Below are positions 27,431 through 39,579 of a stretch of 64,000 bases of DNA, in pieces. A model generated the notes under the pieces. It did not search any database. It was not told the DNA's origin and saw nothing but the letters and a program-made list of their open reading frames with translations. Source of the stretch: Cherax quadricarinatus (Eukaryota > Arthropoda > Malacostraca > Decapoda > Parastacidae); contig NC_091322.1 in the NCBI RefSeq assembly GCF_038502225.1, positions 649,501 through 713,500 of the forward strand, given 5' to 3'. Position 1 is the first letter of the stretch, and every line of letters starts with the position of its first letter. The translations under genes and the position numbers were made by a program.

Positions 27431-28190
27431 GCAATGCTTGGAGCTTTTACAGGAACCCACGTAAAAGATTTTTTGAGCAGTAAAGTGTATATCCCAAAAT
27501 ATAATTTGCATAGATGTATAAAGTTGCACGTAGGAGGAGGAGGAGGTCTCTATGGAAGATTCGGTTGCATAGAACTGCTAAAATTATGTGATGTAATAAA
27601 AGTTGCGACCAAAAATCTGGCAGGTATCCTCGTATACAACCCGCCATCAGCTCAGGAATTCACTAAACGGATAGAGAACACAGATAGCCCCTTTGAAAAT
27701 TTGGAGAATCTTACACGACATATTCTCCTTGGAGATGTCGCTTTCCTTAAGGTAAAATGGAAGATGATAGAAAACAGCATCGTACTAGAAATAGTACCGG
27801 GAGGTACTGTAGACCAACAAGTACATACCAAGAACTCCCAAGACTCAGAGAATTAATCATAAAACTAATGAGAAATACAACCATTTCGAGTATTATAAAC
27901 TCGAAATCTCTCTGAAATACAAACAATCATAAATTCATGTGTGGATAACCAACGAAAGGGAATATTTAGTAAGCCTAATTTCACCACTGCAACAACTGAC
28001 TGGGATGAACTAAACAATGAATTAACATTGTATAGGAAACTATCCTGAGCACTCAACCCAGAACACTGTATGGAGAAACTGAATGTTGTAGCGGACAAGG
28101 TCTCTTTAAAATGTCTTGCTAAGAAAACCTGAAAAAGGAGATCATGCGTAGAGAATGTAAAAGTACTTATACAAGAAGAAAAATAGGTGC
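27431..28190 (+). pseudogene. LINE endonuclease fragment
   Basis: The plus-strand frame 27434-27856 contains AGILVYNPPSAQEFTKRIE, LLGDVAFLKVKWKM and GGTVDQQVHT. These align in order with LVYKPLLATAEELTDQF, LFGDFTLPHVKWKM and GSTLAQQVHT in the decayed LINE at 7964-7623. The catalytic GDF has become GDV. After a stop at 27856 related coding continues with stops and frame changes to about 28185 (for example the reading around QRKGIFSKPNF). It joins the 35-bp satellite directly, so both ends are truncated. Confidence 0.7.
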
Positions 28191-31100
28191 CGACCGGTGC
28201 TAGAAGGCTGTGAGAGGTGCGGCTAGTAACTCTACTAGAAGGCTGTGAGAGGTGGGGCTAGTAACTCTGCTAGAAGGCTGTGAGAGGTGCGGCTAGTAAC
28301 TCTACTAGAAGGCTGTGAGAGGTGGGGCTAGTAACTCTGCTAGAAGGCTGTGAGAGGTGCGGCTAGTAACTCTGCTAGAAGGCTGTGAGAGGTGGGGCTA
28401 GTAACTCTGCTAGAAGGCTGTGAGAGGTGGGGCTAGTAACTCTACTAGAAGGCTGTGAGAGGTGGGGCTAGTAACTCTGCTAGAAGGCTGTGAGAGGTGC
28501 GGCTAGTAACTCTGCTAGAAGGCTGTGAGAGATGGGGCTAGTAACTCTGCTAGAAGGCTGTGAGAGGTGCGGCTAGTAACTCTACTAGAAGGCTGTGAGA
28601 GGTGGGGCTAGTAACTCTGCTAGAAGGCTGTGAGAGGTGCGGCTCGTAACTCTGCTAGAAGGCTGTGAGAGGTGGGGCTAGTAACTCTACTAGAAGGCTG
28701 TGAGAGGTGAGGCTAGTAACTCTGCTAGAAGGCTGTGAGAGGTGCGGCTAGTAACTCTACTAGAAGGCTGTGAGAGGTGGGGCTAGTAACTCTGCTAGAA
28801 GGCTGTGAGAGGTGGGGCTAGTAACTCTGCTAGAAGGCTGTGAGAGGTGAGGCTAGTAACTCTGCTAGAAGGCTGTGAGAGGTGAGGCTAGTAACTCTGC
28901 TAGAAGGCTGTGAGAGGTGAGGCTAGTAACTCTGCTAGAAGGCTGTGAGAGGTGGGGCTAGTAACTCTGCTAGAAGGCTGTGAGAGGTGAGGCTAGTAAC
29001 TCTGCTAGAAGGCTGTGAGAGGTGGGGCTAGTAACTCTGCTAGAAGGCTGTGAGAGGTGCGGCTAGTAACTCTGCTAGAAGGCTGTGAGAGGTGGGGCTA
29101 GTAACTCTGCTAGAAGGCTGTGAGAGGTGGGGCTAGTAACTCTGCTAGAAGGCTGTGAGAGGTGCGGCTAGTAACTCTGCTAGAAGGCTGTGAGAGGTGG
29201 GGCTAGTAACTCTGCTAGAAGGCTGTGAGAGGTGCGGCTAGTAACTCTGCTAGAAGGCTGTGAGAGGTGGGGCTAGTAACTCTGCTAGAAGGCTGTGAGA
29301 GGTGGGGCTAGTAACTCTGCTAGAAGGCTGTGAGAGGTGGGGCTAGTAACTCTGCTAGAAGGCTGTGAGAGGTGCGGCTAGTAACTCTGCTAGAAGGCTG
29401 TGAGAGGTGGGGCTAGTAACTCTGCTAGAAGGCTGTGAGAGGTGGGGCTAGTAACTCTGCTAGAAGGCTGTGAGAGGTGGGGCTAGTAACTCTGCTAGAA
29501 GGCTGTGAGAGGTGGGGCTAGTAACTCTGCTAGAAGGCTGTGAGAGGTGCGGCTAGTAACTCTGCTAGAAGGCTGTGAGAGGTGCGGCTAGTAACTCTGC
29601 TAGAAGGCTGTGAGAGGTGGGGCTAGTAACTCTGCTAGAAAGCTGTGAGATTTGGGGCTAGTAACTCTGCTAGAAGGCTGTGAGAGGTGGGGCTAGTAAC
29701 TCTGCTAGAAGGCTGTGAGAGGTGGGGCTAGTAACTCTGCTAGAAGGCTGTGAGAGGTGCGGCTAGTAACTCTGCTAGAAGGCTGTGAGAGGTGCGGCTA
29801 GTAACTCTGCTAGAAGGCTGTGAGAGAGGTGGGGCTAGTAACTCTGCTAGAAGGCTGTGAGAGGTGGGGCTAGTAACTCTGCTAGAAGGCTGTGAGAGGT
29901 GGGGCTAGTAACTCTGCTTAAAGGCTGTGAGAGGTACGGCTAGTAACTCTGCTAGAATGCTGTGAGAGGTGGGGCTAGTAACTCTGCTAGAAGGCTGTGA
30001 GAGGTGGGGCTAGTAACTCTGCTAGAAGGCTGTGAGAGGTGGGGCTAGTAACTCTGCTAGAAGGCTGTGAGAGGTGCGGCTAGTAACTCTGCTAGAAGGC
30101 TGTGAGAGGTGGGGCTAGTAACTCTGCTAGAAGGCTGTGAGAGGTGGGGCTAGTAACTCTGCTAGAAGGCTGTGAGAGGTGGGGCTAGTAACTCTGCTAG
30201 AAGGCTGTGAGAGGTGGGGCTAGTAACTCTGCTAGAAGGCTGTGAGAGGTGGGGCTAGTAACTCTGCTAGAAGGCTGTGAGAGGTGGGGCTAGTAACTCT
30301 GCTAGAAGGCTGTGAGAGGTGGGGCTAGTAACTCTGCTAGAAGGCTGTGAGAGGTGGGGCTAGTAACTCTGCTAGAAGGCTGTGAGAGGTGGGGCTAGTA
30401 ACTCTGCTAGAAGGCTGTGAGAGGTGGGGCTAGTAACTCTGCTAGAAGGCTGTGAGAGGTGGGGCTAGTAACTCTGCTAGAAGGCTGTGAGAGGTGCGGC
30501 TAGTAACTCTGCTAGAAGGCTGTGAGAGGTGGGGCTAGTAACTCTGCTAGAAGGCTGTGCGAGGTACGGCTAGTAACTGTGTTAGAAGGCTGTGAGAGGT
30601 ACGGCTAGTAACTCTGCCAGAAGGCTGTGAGAGGTGGGGCTAGTAACTCTGCTAGAAGGCTGTGAGAGGTGCGGCTAGTAACTCTGCTAGAAGGCTGTGA
30701 GAGGTGCGGCTAGTAACTCTGCTAGAAGGCTGTGAGAGGTGGGGCTAGTAACTCTGCTAGAAGGCTGTGAGAGGTGGGGCTAGTAACTCTGCTAGAAGGC
30801 TGTGAGAGGTGCGGCTAGTAACTCTGCTAGAAGGCGGCTAGTAACTCTGCTAGAAGGCTGTGAGAGGTGGGGCTAGTAACTCTGCTAGAAGGCTGTGAGA
30901 GGTACGGCTAGTAACTCTGCTAGGCTGTGAGAGGCTGTGAGAGGTGTACGGCTAGTAACTCTGCTAGAAGGCTGTGAGAGGTGGGGCTAGTAACTCTGCT
31001 AGAAGGCTGTGAGAGGTGGGGCTAGTAACTCTGCTAGAAGGCTGTGAGAGGTGCGGCTAGTAACTCTGCTAGAAGGCTGTGAGAGGTGCGGCTAGTAACT

Positions 31101-34100
31101 CTGCTAGAAGGCTGTGAGAGGTGGGGCTAGTAACTCTGCTAGAAGGCTGTGAGAGGTGCGGCTAGTAACTCTGCTAGAAGGCTGTGAGAGGTGAGAGGTG
31201 CGGCTAGTAACTCTCTGCTGTAGAAGGCTGTGAGAGGTGGGGCTAGTAACTCTGCTAGAAGGCTGTGAGAGGTAGAAGGCTGTGAGAGGTGGGGCTAGTA
31301 ACTCTGCTAGAAGGCTGTGAGAGGTGGGGCTAGTAACTCTGCTAGAAGGCTGTGAGAGGTGCGGCTAGTAACTCTGCTAGAAGGCTGTGAGAGGTGCGGC
31401 TAGTAACTCTGCTAGAAGGCTGTGAGAGGTGGGGCTAGTAACTCTGCTAGAAGGCTGTGAGAGGTGGGGCTAGTAACTCTGCTAGAAGGCTGTGAGAGGT
31501 GGGGCTAGTAACTCTGCTAGAAGGCTGTGAGAGGTACGGCTAGTAACTCTGCTAGAAGGCTGTGAGAGGTGGGGCTAGTAACTCTGCTAGAAGGCTGTGA
31601 GAGGTGCGGCTAGTAACTCTGCTAGAAGGCTGTGAGAGGTGCGGCTAGTAACTCTGCTAGAAGGCTGTGAGAGGTGCGGCTAGTAACTCTGCTAGAAGGC
31701 TGTGAGAGGTGGGGCTAGTAACTCTGCTAGAAGGCTGTGAGAGGTGGGGCTAGTAACTCTGCTAGAAGGCTGTGAGAGGTGGGGCTAGTAACTCTGCTAG
31801 AAGGCTGTGAGAGGTGCGGCTAGTAACTCTGCTAGAAGGCTGTGAGAGGTGGGGCTAGTAACTCTGCTAGAAGGCTGTGAGAGGTGCGGCTAGTAACTCT
31901 GCTAGAAGGCTGTGAGAGGTGGGGCTAGTAACTCTGCTAGAAGGCTGTGAGAGGTGGGGCTAGTAACTCTGCTAGAAGGCTGTGAGAGGTACGGCTAGTA
32001 ACTCTGCTAGAAGGCTGTGAGAGGTGGGGCTAGTAACTCTGCTAGAAGGCTGTGAGAGGTACGGCTAGTAACTCTGCTAGAAGGCTGTGAGAGGTGCGGC
32101 TAGTAACTCTGCTAGAAGGCTGTGAGAGGTGGGGCTAGTAACTGCTAGAAGGCTGTGAGAGGTGCGGGTAGTAACTGCTAGAAGGCTGTGAGAGGTGCGG
32201 CTAGTAACTCTGCTAGAAGGCTGTGAGAGGTGGGGCTAGTAACTCTGCTAGAAGGCTGTGAGAGGTGGGGCTAGTAACTCTGCTAGAAGGCTGTGAGAGG
32301 TGGGGCTAGTAACCCTGCTAGAAGGCTGTGAGAGGTGGGGCTAGTAACTCTGCTAGAAGGCTGTGAGAGGTGCGGCTAGTAACTCTGCTAGAAGGCTGTG
32401 AGAGGTGGGGCTAGTAACTCTGCTAGAAGGCTGTGAGAGGTGGGGCTAGTAACTCTGATAGAAGGCTGTGAGAGGTGCGGCTAGTAACTCTGCTAGAAGA
32501 CTGTGAGAGGTGGGGCTAGTAACTCCGCTAGAAGGCTGTGAGAGGTGGGGCTAGTAACTCTGCTAGAAGGCTGTGAGAGGTGGGGCTAGTAACTCTGCTA
32601 GAAGGCTGTGAGAGGTGGGGCTAGTAACTCTGCTAGAAGGCTGTGAGAGGTGGGGCTAGTAACTCTGCTAGAAGGCTGTGAGAGGTGGGGCTAGTAACTC
32701 TGCTAGAAGGCTGTGAGAGGTGCGGCTAGTAACTCTGCTAGAAGGCTGTGAGAGGTGGGGCTAGTAACTCTGCTAGAAGGCTGTGAGAGGTGCGGCTAGT
32801 AACTCTGCTAGAAGGCTGTGAGAGGTGGGGTTAGTAACTCTGCTAGAAGGCTGTGAGAAGTGGGGCTAGTAACTCTGCTAGAAGGCTGTGAGAGGTACGG
32901 CTAGTAACTCTGCTAGAAGGCTGTGAGAGGTGGGGCTAGTAACTCTGCTAGAAGGCTGTGAGAGGTACGGCTAGTAACTCTGCTAGAAGGCTGTGAGAGG
33001 TGCGGCTAGTAACTCTGCTAGAAGGCTGTGAGAGGTGGGGCTAGTAACTCTGCTAGAAGGCTGTGAGAGGTGGGGCTAGTAACTCTGCTAGAAGGCTGTG
33101 AGAGGTGCGGCTAGTAACTCTGCTAGAAGGCTGTGAGAGGTGGGGCTAGTAACTCTGCTGGAAGGCTGTGAGAGGTGGGGCTAGTAACTCTGCTAGAAGG
33201 CTGTGAGAGGTGGGGCTAGTAACTCTGCTAGAAGGCTGTGAGAGGTGGGGCTAGTAACTCTGCTTAAAGGCTGTGAGAGGTACGGCTAATAACTCTGCTA
33301 GAAGGCTGTGAGAGGTGGGGCTAGTAACTCTGCTAGAAAACTGTGAGAGGTACGGCTAGTAACTCTGCTAGAAGGCTGTGAGAGGTGGGGCTAGTAAATC
33401 TGCTAGAAGGCTGTGAGAGGTACGGCTAGTAACTCTGCTAGAAGGCTGTGAGAGGTGGAGCTAGTAACTCTGCTAGAAGGCTGTGAGAGGTGGGGCTAGT
33501 AACTCTGCTAGAAGGCTGTGAGAGGTGGGGCTAGTAACTCTGCTAAAAGGCTGTGAGAGGTACGGCTAGTAACTCTGCTAGAAGGCTGTGAGAGGTGGGG
33601 CTAGTAACTCTGCTAGAAGGCTGTGAGAGGTGGGGCTAATAACTCTGCTAAAAGGCTGTGAGAGGTACGGCTAGTAACTCTGCTAGAAGGCTGTGAGAGG
33701 TGGGGCTAGTAACTCTGCTAAAAGGCTGTGAGAGGTACGGCTAGTAACTCTGCTAGAAGGCTGTGAGAGGTGGAGCTAGTAACTCTGCTAGAAGGCTGTG
33801 AGAGGTGGGGCTAGTAACTCTGCTAGAAGGCTGTGAGAGGTGGGGCTAGTAACTCTGCTAGAAGGCTGTGAGAGGTGGGGCTAGTAACTCTGCTAAAAGG
33901 CTGTGAGAGGTACGGCTAGTAACTCTGCTAGAAGGCTGTGAGAGGTGGGGCTAGTAACTCTGCTAGAAGGCTGTGAGAGGTACGGCTAGTAACTCTGCTA
34001 GAAGGCTGTGAGAGGTGGGGCTAGTAAATCTGCTAGAAGGCTGTGAGAGGTACGGCGAGTTACTCTGCTAGAAGGCTGTGAGAGGTGGAGCTAGTAACTC

Positions 34101-35726
34101 TGCTAGAAGGCTGTGAGAGGTGGGGCTAGTAACTCTGCTAGAAGGCTGTGAGAGGTGGGGCTAGTAACTCTGCTAAAAGGCTCTGAGAGGTACGGCTAGT
34201 AACTCTGCTAGAAGGCTGTGAGAGGTGGGGCTAGTAACTCTGCTAGAAGGCTGTGAGAGGTGGGGCTAGTAACTCTGCTAAAAGGCTGTGAGAGGTACGG
34301 CTAGTAACTCTGCTAGAAGGCTGTGAGAGGTGGGGCTAGTAACTCTGCTAGAAGGCTGTGAGAGGTACGGCTAGTAACTCTGCTAGAAGGCTGTGAGAGG
34401 TGCGGCTAGTAACTCTGCTAGAAGGCTGTGAGAGGTGGGGCTAGTAACTCTGCTAGAAGGCTGTGAGAGGTGGGGCTAGTAACTCTGCTAGAAGGCTGTG
34501 AGAGGTGCGGCTAGTAACTCTGCTAGAAGGCTGTGAGAGGTGGGGCTAGTAACTCTGCTAGAAGGCTGTGAGAGGTGGGGCTAGTAACTCTGCTAGAAGG
34601 CTGTGAGAGGTGGGGCTAGTAACTCTGCTAGAAGGCTGTGAGAGGTGGGGCTAGTAACTCTGCTAAAAGGCTGTGAGAGGTACGGCTAGTAACTCTGCTA
34701 GAAGGCTGTGAGAGGTGGGGCTAGTATCTCTGCTAGAAAACTGTGAGAGGTACGGCTAGTAACTCTGCTAGAAGGCTGTGAGAGGTGGGGCTAGTAAATC
34801 TGCTAGAAGGCTGTGAGAGGTACGGCTAGTAACTCTGCTAGAAGGCTGCGAGAGGTGGAGCTAGTAACTCTGCTAGAAGGCTGTGAGAGGTGGGGCTAGT
34901 AACTCTGCTAGAAGGCTGTGAGAGGTGGGGCTAGTAACTCTGCTAAAAGGCTGTGAGAGGTACGGCTAGTAACTCTGCTAGAAGGCTGTGAGAGGTGGGG
35001 CTAGTAACTCTGCTAGAAGGCTGTGAGAGGTGGGGCTAGTAACTCTGCTAAAAGGCTGTGAGAGGTACGGCTAGTAACTCTGCTAGAAGGCTGTGAGAGG
35101 TGGGGCTAGTAACTCTGCTAAAAGGCTGTGAGAGGTACGGCTAGTAACTCTGCTAGAAGGCTGTGAGAGGTGGAGCTAGTAACTCTGCTAGAAGGCTGTG
35201 AGAGGTGGGGCTAGTAACTCTGCTAGAAGGCTGTGGGAGGTGGGGCTAGTAACTCTGCTAGAAGGCTGTGAGAGGTGGGGCTAGTAACTCTGCTAAAAGG
35301 CTGTGAGAGGTACGGCTAGTAACTCTGCTAGAAGGCTGTGAGAGGTGGGGCTAGTAACTCTGTTAGAAAACTGTGAGAGGTACGGCTAGTAACTCTGCTA
35401 GAAGGCTGTGAGAGGTGGGGCTAGTAAATCTGCTAGAAGGCTGTGAGAGGTACGGCTAGTAACTCTGCTAAAAGGCTGTGAGAGGTGGAGCTAGTAACTC
35501 TGCTAGAAGGCTGTGAGAGGTGGGGCTAGTAACTCTGTTAGAAAACTGTGAGAGGTACGGCTAGTAACTCTGCTAGAAGGCTGTGAGAGGTGGGGCTAGT
35601 AAATCTGCTAGAAGGCTGTGAGAGGTACGGCTAGTAACTCTGCTAAAAGGCTGTGAGAGGTGGAGCTAGTAACTCTGCTAGAAGGCTGTGAGAGGTGGGG
35701 CTAGTAACTCTGCTAGAAGGCTGTGA
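28191..35726. repeat. 35-bp satellite array, left part (about 215 copies)
   Basis: The unit begins GGCTAGTAACTCTGCTAGAA and ends GGCTGTGAGAGGTGG (or ...GTGC, ...GTAC). Variants that mark individual units (AAATCTG, TAGAAAACTG, GCTAAAAGG, GGAGCTAG) recur at spacings that are exact multiples of 35 in the right third, showing higher-order repeats. The array stops in mid-unit at 35726, where a LINE is inserted, and resumes at about 40512. Confidence 0.97.
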
Positions 35727-36030
35727 GAGTAAGTAAGTAAGTAAGTTTATTCAGGTATACACAAATACAGTTACATAGAATTATCATACATAGCAGCATA
35801 TGTGTAGAGAACCTAGGATAACCCAAAAAAGTCAGACAGAGTGACTTATTTCCATTGGGGTCCTTTTACCTTATTATTATAGTATAAAGGTTATAATATT
35901 TTCTTATTATTCTACAATGAAGATAACATCTTATTATCATACTAAAAAGACTATCTGCTACACCAAGGTCATTAAGACTATCTACAATACGAGGGTCATT
36001 ACAAGGAATAAGGTAAAATTTACACGTATG

Positions 36031-39000
36031 TTAGCTAAAAAATAGAAAATCATTCCCCTCCCTTTCTGTAGCTACATTCATCAGACACCTTTTGGCACTC
36101 TTCTTGAACTGGTTCACGCTATGACTGGCTTTGACATGTGCGGGTAGTCTGTTCCATTCCTTTATTGCTGTACAATAAAAGGTGTTTGAAGCCTGGCCAC
36201 TGACTGTGGGTACTACAAAGTTGTGCTCTCTCCCCCTAGTACTATGATTGCTTTGGTTCCCAACCTTGACAAAATTGACAGCAAGATATTCTGGACATTG
36301 TTTGTGAGCAATTTTATAAACATGATTTAGCTTCAGTTGTTTTACTCTGTCTTCAACATTCAGCATATCCAACTGCTGTAATTCATCCTGGCCTACATGT
36401 TCTCTTGGTCCCAGCCCCAGGATGAATCTTACGATTTTGTTCTGGGTGATTTGCAGTCTATCTTTCAGTTTTTTTGTCAAGGCAGAGTACCAAGAAGAGC
36501 AAGCGTAATCCATATGGCATTGTATAAGGGCTAGACATAGGGTCCTGCGAGCCTCAGTAGGTAGACACTGTGCTTGTCTATACAGGAACTTCAGTTTGGC
36601 ATTCGCTTTCTTTACTACACTGTTCCCTATCAATTCTCCTGACATGCATGGGTCAAAGGGGATTCCCAAATATTTTACTGATGAAACCAAAGTGATGGGC
36701 TCCCCATTACATTGAACATTAAAATTATTTACCCTTCTCAGTTTATGTTTCGTGCCAAAGAGAATGGCTTCAGTTTTCCCTAGGTGTAATGATAGTTTGT
36801 TGTCTACTAACCATTTGCTGCAGGACTCCAGTTCCAGTGTTAAAACATTAGCAATATCTTGTGGGTCTTTACCTGACACTAACAGAGCACTGTCATCTGC
36901 ATACAGTAGGAGTTTGCACTTGACACTGATAGGCATATCATTGACATAACATAAGAATAATAAGGGACCCAGAATACTACCTTGGGGAACTCCACATGTT
37001 ATCGGCAGGGGTTCTGATTCTGTTTTGTTGATTTTGACTATTTGTCTCCTGTTGCTAAGGTAGGACTTAAACCAGTCTACAGAACCTATACCGATAGCTT
37101 GAAGTTTATTACATAATATATTGTGGTTGACAGTATCGAAGGCCTTTTGCAGGTCTAAGGTTACCATGCCTATGAGGTTCCCCTTTGACATTTCAGTTCT
37201 CAGGTAATCCATCAGATTAATAAGGGAGGTGTCGGTTGAGTAGGATCTTCTAAAGCCCGATTGATAGCTATGGAGAATGTTGTTGTCATTAAGGTACTTA
37301 ACTACTTGAGAATACACCGCCCTCTCTAGAATTTTAGATATTATACTGAGTATACTAACAGGCCTATAGTTGCTTACATCAGACCTACTATTTTTCTTGA
37401 AGATAGGAGTGACTCTGGCCTCCTTGAACCCCTCCGGTACTGTATTAGTGGTGATTGATAGATTTATTATGTGAGCAATAGGGATTGACAGTTCAGAAGC
37501 ACCATCTTTTAGGAACTTAGACGGGATGTTATCAGGGCCTGTGCTCTTAGTTGGGTTTAACCTGCTTAGTTCTTTTTGAATAAAGTCATGAGATACACTT
37601 ACTAGTTGACAACTGTTTGGGGTTACCCCTTTATTGGTATAGTATGTTTGAAACTTATCAGAGTCTGTGTTAAAGGTATTTGATGCAGCTGGTAGTTTAC
37701 TTACTAGTGTTGATGCAACAGATGTGTAGTAGGAATTAAAGCAATTTGCCACCTTAGATGTTTCGTGGCATACCTCATTATCGATAGTGAGTACTATGTT
37801 AGACCTATCTACTGGCTTATGGCTATACCCCAACTGTTTTAGTTGTTGCCAGAGCTTTCTGGGGTTATGCTTATACTCTTCAATTTTTGAGCAGTAGTGC
37901 TTTGCCTTTGCTCCTTTTATAAGTCTCTGTACTCTGTTCCTCACCCTTTGGAATTCATTTAGTGCTGCAATATCCTGTCTGTTTGCTTTAAATCTTTTTA
38001 GCAGCTGGTCTCTGAATTTCATATTATCTAATATCTCAGTATTCATCCAGGGTTCAGTTCTTCGTTTAATCCTAACCTCTTTAACTGGTGCAATATTATC
38101 AAGGATGGTAGTGAACATTGTTTTGAATTTTTCCCAGGCATCGTTTACGTCCGTGCAACTTGTTATCTCTGTCCAGTCACAATTGTGTAGCCTATTTACC
38201 AGTGTTTCTTTACTGTAGTTTCTAGTTGACCTCATTTTTATTGTCCTGTGTAGGCCTATCCTATCCCTAGTTATTTTCCTGGTGCAGTAAATGATGAAAT
38301 GATCACTAAGACCTGTGGTAATGACGCCTGACTGACTAATGTTCTCAGAGCGGTTACAAAGTATGTGGTCAATTAGGGTGGCTGAGAACTGTGTGATCCG
38401 GGTTGGAGTATTAATTAGTTGAGTGTAACTATTTAATCCTAGAATTTGCTTATACCTTTTGCATAGCCCGTTATTTTGCTGCTGAAAACAGATATTAAAG
38501 TCGCCCAGTATTATTGTCTCGCAATTGTTTTCAACTCCGGACAAGACTCTGGAAAAGTCTTCTAAGAACTGGTCCTGGGTAGGAGGGCGGTAACTAGTTC
38601 CTACTAAGATGGGTTTGGTCTTAGGAAGCAGCACTTCAAACCATAGAATCTCCAGTTTATTGTTATTTAAATCAGGTCTTGGGTTGTAAGCTAAGTCATT
38701 TCTAATGTAGGCACATACTCCACCACCCTTTCTGTTCCTATCTAAGCGTTTTATATTGTAACCATCTATTTTGACCTCGTCGTCAGTCACCGTATCATCC
38801 AACCAAGATTCAGAGATGGTTATAACTGCCGCCCTAATTTTGTTAGCTAGAATCCTAATCTCTGCCAATTTAGGAAGAAGTGATCTTGCATTGACATGAA
38901 TAAAGTGAAGGCCTGTTTTCATAAAACAATCATAATCATCAATATATGGCAATGGGTCATTTGTATTAAAATTAGGTAAATCAATGTCATCACTGCTAAA

Positions 39001-39579
39001 GGGTAACTGTGCCAAAGTGCATTTGTTACACACAAAATGAATTCTGGCACCGTTGCTATAATTGTACATACATCCATCATGCACCCACCCCTTACACATT
39101 TTACATAAGGTGCCTTTTCTGTTTTTCATGCGTACTTTAGTACAGTGTATGCACCTGTTTGGTAGTGTTTGAGATAATAATGGCTGTATTGTCTCACATT
39201 GACCTATGTATGCATTACATATGGAGTTAAGGTTATCATTCCTAGCTACTAGACCGTCATTATTGCCGTCATTTATCTGTCTGTTTTGCCTCTGCACAAT
39301 AGTTTGAGGTCCTGGATTAATTTGGATATCACCACTTAAGAGCGCTACAATAAGAGCTGTGTGCCACTGTTTTTGTTTAGGTATGCGGTGTTGCCATACC
39401 TTGCGGCGATAGTGACATTTACTTTTCTGGTAGGATGGCAACTGTTGGGCTTTTACTGTCCAGGGCGCTGTTACTCCATTCATCTTTTCCAGCCCCCATG
39501 ACTGATTACTTTCTTCATGGAATTGAAGAAGAAATATAAATATAATTATGGCAGCCTGTACCCCCCTAATGCCTGCCAT
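36031..39579 (-). CDS. LINE polyprotein: 2A-like motif, PHD finger, endonuclease, reverse transcriptase
   Basis: An uninterrupted frame of 1182 residues, counted from the first ATG at 39579; two extra codons upstream would need a GTG start. It begins with a hydrophobic stretch (about residues 8-20). A 2A-like motif GDIQINPGP lies at 83-91. A C4HC3 PHD-type zinc finger follows (C143, C146, C159, C162, H167, C170, C184, C187). The exonuclease-endonuclease-phosphatase domain is at about 223-440, with NAR near 230, E257 in SESW, YRPP near 331, GDFN (D360), DH at 404-405 and SDH (D426, H427). The reverse transcriptase is at about 700-960, with motif A DLQKAFD (D809), PQGS (865-868) and YADD (D895, D896). 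A C-terminal tail follows. All catalytic residues are present. It would nick chromosomal DNA and reverse-transcribe its own RNA at the site. The clade within the CR1/L2/Jockey assemblage is not determined. Confidence 0.9.
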   Translation of the reverse strand: MAGIRGVQAAIIIFIFLLQFHEESNQSWGLEKMNGVTAPWTVKAQQLPSYQKSKCHYRRKVWQHRIPKQKQWHTALIVALLSGDIQINPGPQTIVQRQNRQINDGNNDGLVARNDNLNSICNAYIGQCETIQPLLSQTLPNRCIHCTKVRMKNRKGTLCKMCKGWVHDGCMYNYSNGARIHFVCNKCTLAQLPFSSDDIDLPNFNTNDPLPYIDDYDCFMKTGLHFIHVNARSLLPKLAEIRILANKIRAAVITISESWLDDTVTDDEVKIDGYNIKRLDRNRKGGGVCAYIRNDLAYNPRPDLNNNKLEILWFEVLLPKTKPILVGTSYRPPTQDQFLEDFSRVLSGVENNCETIILGDFNICFQQQNNGLCKRYKQILGLNSYTQLINTPTRITQFSATLIDHILCNRSENISQSGVITTGLSDHFIIYCTRKITRDRIGLHRTIKMRSTRNYSKETLVNRLHNCDWTEITSCTDVNDAWEKFKTMFTTILDNIAPVKEVRIKRRTEPWMNTEILDNMKFRDQLLKRFKANRQDIAALNEFQRVRNRVQRLIKGAKAKHYCSKIEEYKHNPRKLWQQLKQLGYSHKPVDRSNIVLTIDNEVCHETSKVANCFNSYYTSVASTLVSKLPAASNTFNTDSDKFQTYYTNKGVTPNSCQLVSVSHDFIQKELSRLNPTKSTGPDNIPSKFLKDGASELSIPIAHIINLSITTNTVPEGFKEARVTPIFKKNSRSDVSNYRPVSILSIISKILERAVYSQVVKYLNDNNILHSYQSGFRRSYSTDTSLINLMDYLRTEMSKGNLIGMVTLDLQKAFDTVNHNILCNKLQAIGIGSVDWFKSYLSNRRQIVKINKTESEPLPITCGVPQGSILGPLLFLCYVNDMPISVKCKLLLYADDSALLVSGKDPQDIANVLTLELESCSKWLVDNKLSLHLGKTEAILFGTKHKLRRVNNFNVQCNGEPITLVSSVKYLGIPFDPCMSGELIGNSVVKKANAKLKFLYRQAQCLPTEARRTLCLALIQCHMDYACSSWYSALTKKLKDRLQITQNKIVRFILGLGPREHVGQDELQQLDMLNVEDRVKQLKLNHVYKIAHKQCPEYLAVNFVKVGNQSNHSTRGREHNFVVPTVSGQASNTFYCTAIKEWNRLPAHVKASHSVNQFKKSAKRCLMNVATEREGNDFLFFS

